Below are positions 63,234 through 64,000 of a DNA stretch of 64,000 nucleotides, in pieces. The stretch comes from Neorhizobium sp. UBA7851 (GTDB taxonomy: Bacteria; Pseudomonadota; Alphaproteobacteria; Rhizobiales; Rhizobiaceae). The first letter of the stretch is position 1. Every line of letters starts with the position of its first letter. The stretch lies in contig DLSX01000129.1 in assembly GCA_002500765.1 (NCBI GenBank), positions 44,404 to 108,403 of the forward strand, in the 5' to 3' direction. The notes under the pieces were generated by a model. That model did no database searches, had not been told where the DNA came from, and was given only the letters and a program-made list of their open reading frames with translations. Both the position numbers and the translations under genes were made by a program.

Positions 63234-64000
63234 ATGCCCCGTCCCATCCTCGAGGTAGAAAATCTTCACATCCGTTACGGGGGAGCACCGGACGATGCTG
63301 TGCGCGGTGTGTCCTTCACACTCGGGCGCGAGCGGCTCGGCATTGTCGGCGAAAGCGGTTCGGGAAAATCCACCGTGGGCAGAGGGCTGTTGCGATTGCT
63401 GCCGTCGGCAAGCATCACCGCGGACAGGATGCGGTTCGAAGATGTCGAACTGCTGTCGCTGACGGAAGAGCAGATGCTCGGCGTCCGCGGGCGGCGCATG
63501 TCGATGATCCTGCAGGATCCGAAGTTCTCGCTCAATCCGATCCGCAAGGTCGGTGACCAGGTGGCCGAGACCTATCTGCGACACTTCAAATGCAGCAGGA
63601 AGGACGCACGTGAAAAGGCGATTGCCATGCTGGAGGCGGTGAAGATCCGCGATCCGGAGCGGGTTTGCGAACAATATCCGCACGAGATTTCGGGCGGCAT
63701 GGGCCAGCGCGTGATGATCGCGATGATGCTTCTCGCCGATCCCGATGTGGTTATCGCCGATGAGCCGACGTCGGCACTTGACGTCACGGTACGGCTGCAG
63801 GTGCTGAATATTCTCGACAGTCTCGTCCGGGACCGCGGGATCGGCCTGATCATGATCAGTCACGACCTCAACCTGGTCCGCAACTTCTGCGACCGCGTGC
63901 TGATCATGTATGCCGGCCGCGTGGTGGAAACGCTTGCCGCCCGTGATCTCGACAAGGCGCAGCATCCCTATACGCGGGGCCTGCTGGCCGCCCAGCCGCG
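63234..64000 (+). CDS. Peptide ABC transporter ATPase (DppD-like), partial at right edge
   Basis: About 255 codons are visible: Walker [17 protein letters not shown]-loop MILQDPKFSLNPI, signature ISGGMGQRVMIAMM, Walker B VVIADEPTSALD, H-loop ISHDLNLV, and HPYTRGLLAAQPR at the cut. The last segment is the DppD/OppD C-terminal region, so about 20-80 residues, or a second fused domain, remain outside. GGAGGTAAGGCC precedes the ATG. No binding-protein gene is seen upstream, so it probably follows to the right. Confidence 0.92.
   Translation, partial: MPRPILEVENLHIRYGGAPDDAVRGVSFTLGRERLGIVGESGSGKSTVGRGLLRLLPSASITADRMRFEDVELLSLTEEQMLGVRGRRMSMILQDPKFSLNPIRKVGDQVAETYLRHFKCSRKDAREKAIAMLEAVKIRDPERVCEQYPHEISGGMGQRVMIAMMLLADPDVVIADEPTSALDVTVRLQVLNILDSLVRDRGIGLIMISHDLNLVRNFCDRVLIMYAGRVVETLAARDLDKAQHPYTRGLLAAQP

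Overview
The window looks like a catabolic and accessory region of an alphaproteobacterium of the Rhizobiales, most likely Rhizobiaceae (Rhizobium/Agrobacterium-like). This is inferred from the high GC, the dense solute-uptake operons with their own regulators, and the protein families present; no rRNA, tRNA, phage, insertion sequence or CRISPR array was seen. The density of transport and sugar-acid genes and the lack of housekeeping genes (apart from rarA) suggest a chromid or megaplasmid, but that is inference.

Layout. 0-6.3 kb: a sugar-acid cassette with a DUF1537 kinase (cut by the left edge), a RuBisCO-like protein, a VOC protein, TRAP transporter DctP and fused DctQM, and a divergent LacI regulator. 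6.4-10.9 kb: a dienelactone-hydrolase-family protein, an enolase-superfamily dehydratase/racemase, an MFS anion:sugar-acid symporter and a divergent LysR regulator. 11.3-15.7 kb: an AraC regulator, a TonB-dependent siderophore receptor and an EamA exporter. 15.9-21.0 kb: a hexuronate module (exuT, uxuB, uxuA and a GntR regulator). 21.7-30.5 kb: a ribose-type ABC transporter feeding a DhaK/DhaL kinase, with a divergent LacI regulator and aldo/keto reductase; three copies of GTTTAGTAAAC-type operators lie between the two arms. 31.8-37.1 kb: an AraC regulator followed by DeoC aldolase, PfkB kinase, RbsD-like mutarotase, Gfo/Idh dehydrogenase and a TIM-barrel isomerase, with no transporter. 37.4-44.5 kb: rarA, then a lipid-metabolism cluster related to Escherichia coli ynbABCD with an added acyltransferase and a small membrane protein. 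44.8-52.7 kb: an RpiR/SIS regulator and a GsiABCD-type peptide importer with a DppA-family D-aminopeptidase and an isoaspartyl peptidase. 52.8-53.4 kb: remains of a sigma-54 activator gene. 53.8-59.9 kb: a GntR regulator, a Cys/Met-metabolism PLP enzyme and a MalFGK-type sugar ABC transporter. 60.1-64.0 kb: a GntR regulator, a cupin and a Dpp-type peptide ABC transporter cut by the right edge.

How it works together. The window is a row of self-contained uptake-and-breakdown modules, most with a local regulator: nine regulators in all (LacI x2, LysR, AraC x2, GntR x3, RpiR). All four complete extracytoplasmic binding-protein genes (dctP, ribose-type, gsiB, sugar type) are followed by an intercistronic hairpin, which would fit higher expression of the binding protein than of its membrane partners.

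The best candidates for undescribed biology are the ynb-like lipid cluster, where the enzymes can be ordered into a complete phospholipid-making route; the transporter-less deoC/pfkB/rbsD/Gfo/isomerase operon; the peptide importer that carries D- and isopeptide-specific hydrolases under a sugar-phosphate-type regulator; and the RuBisCO-like cassette.
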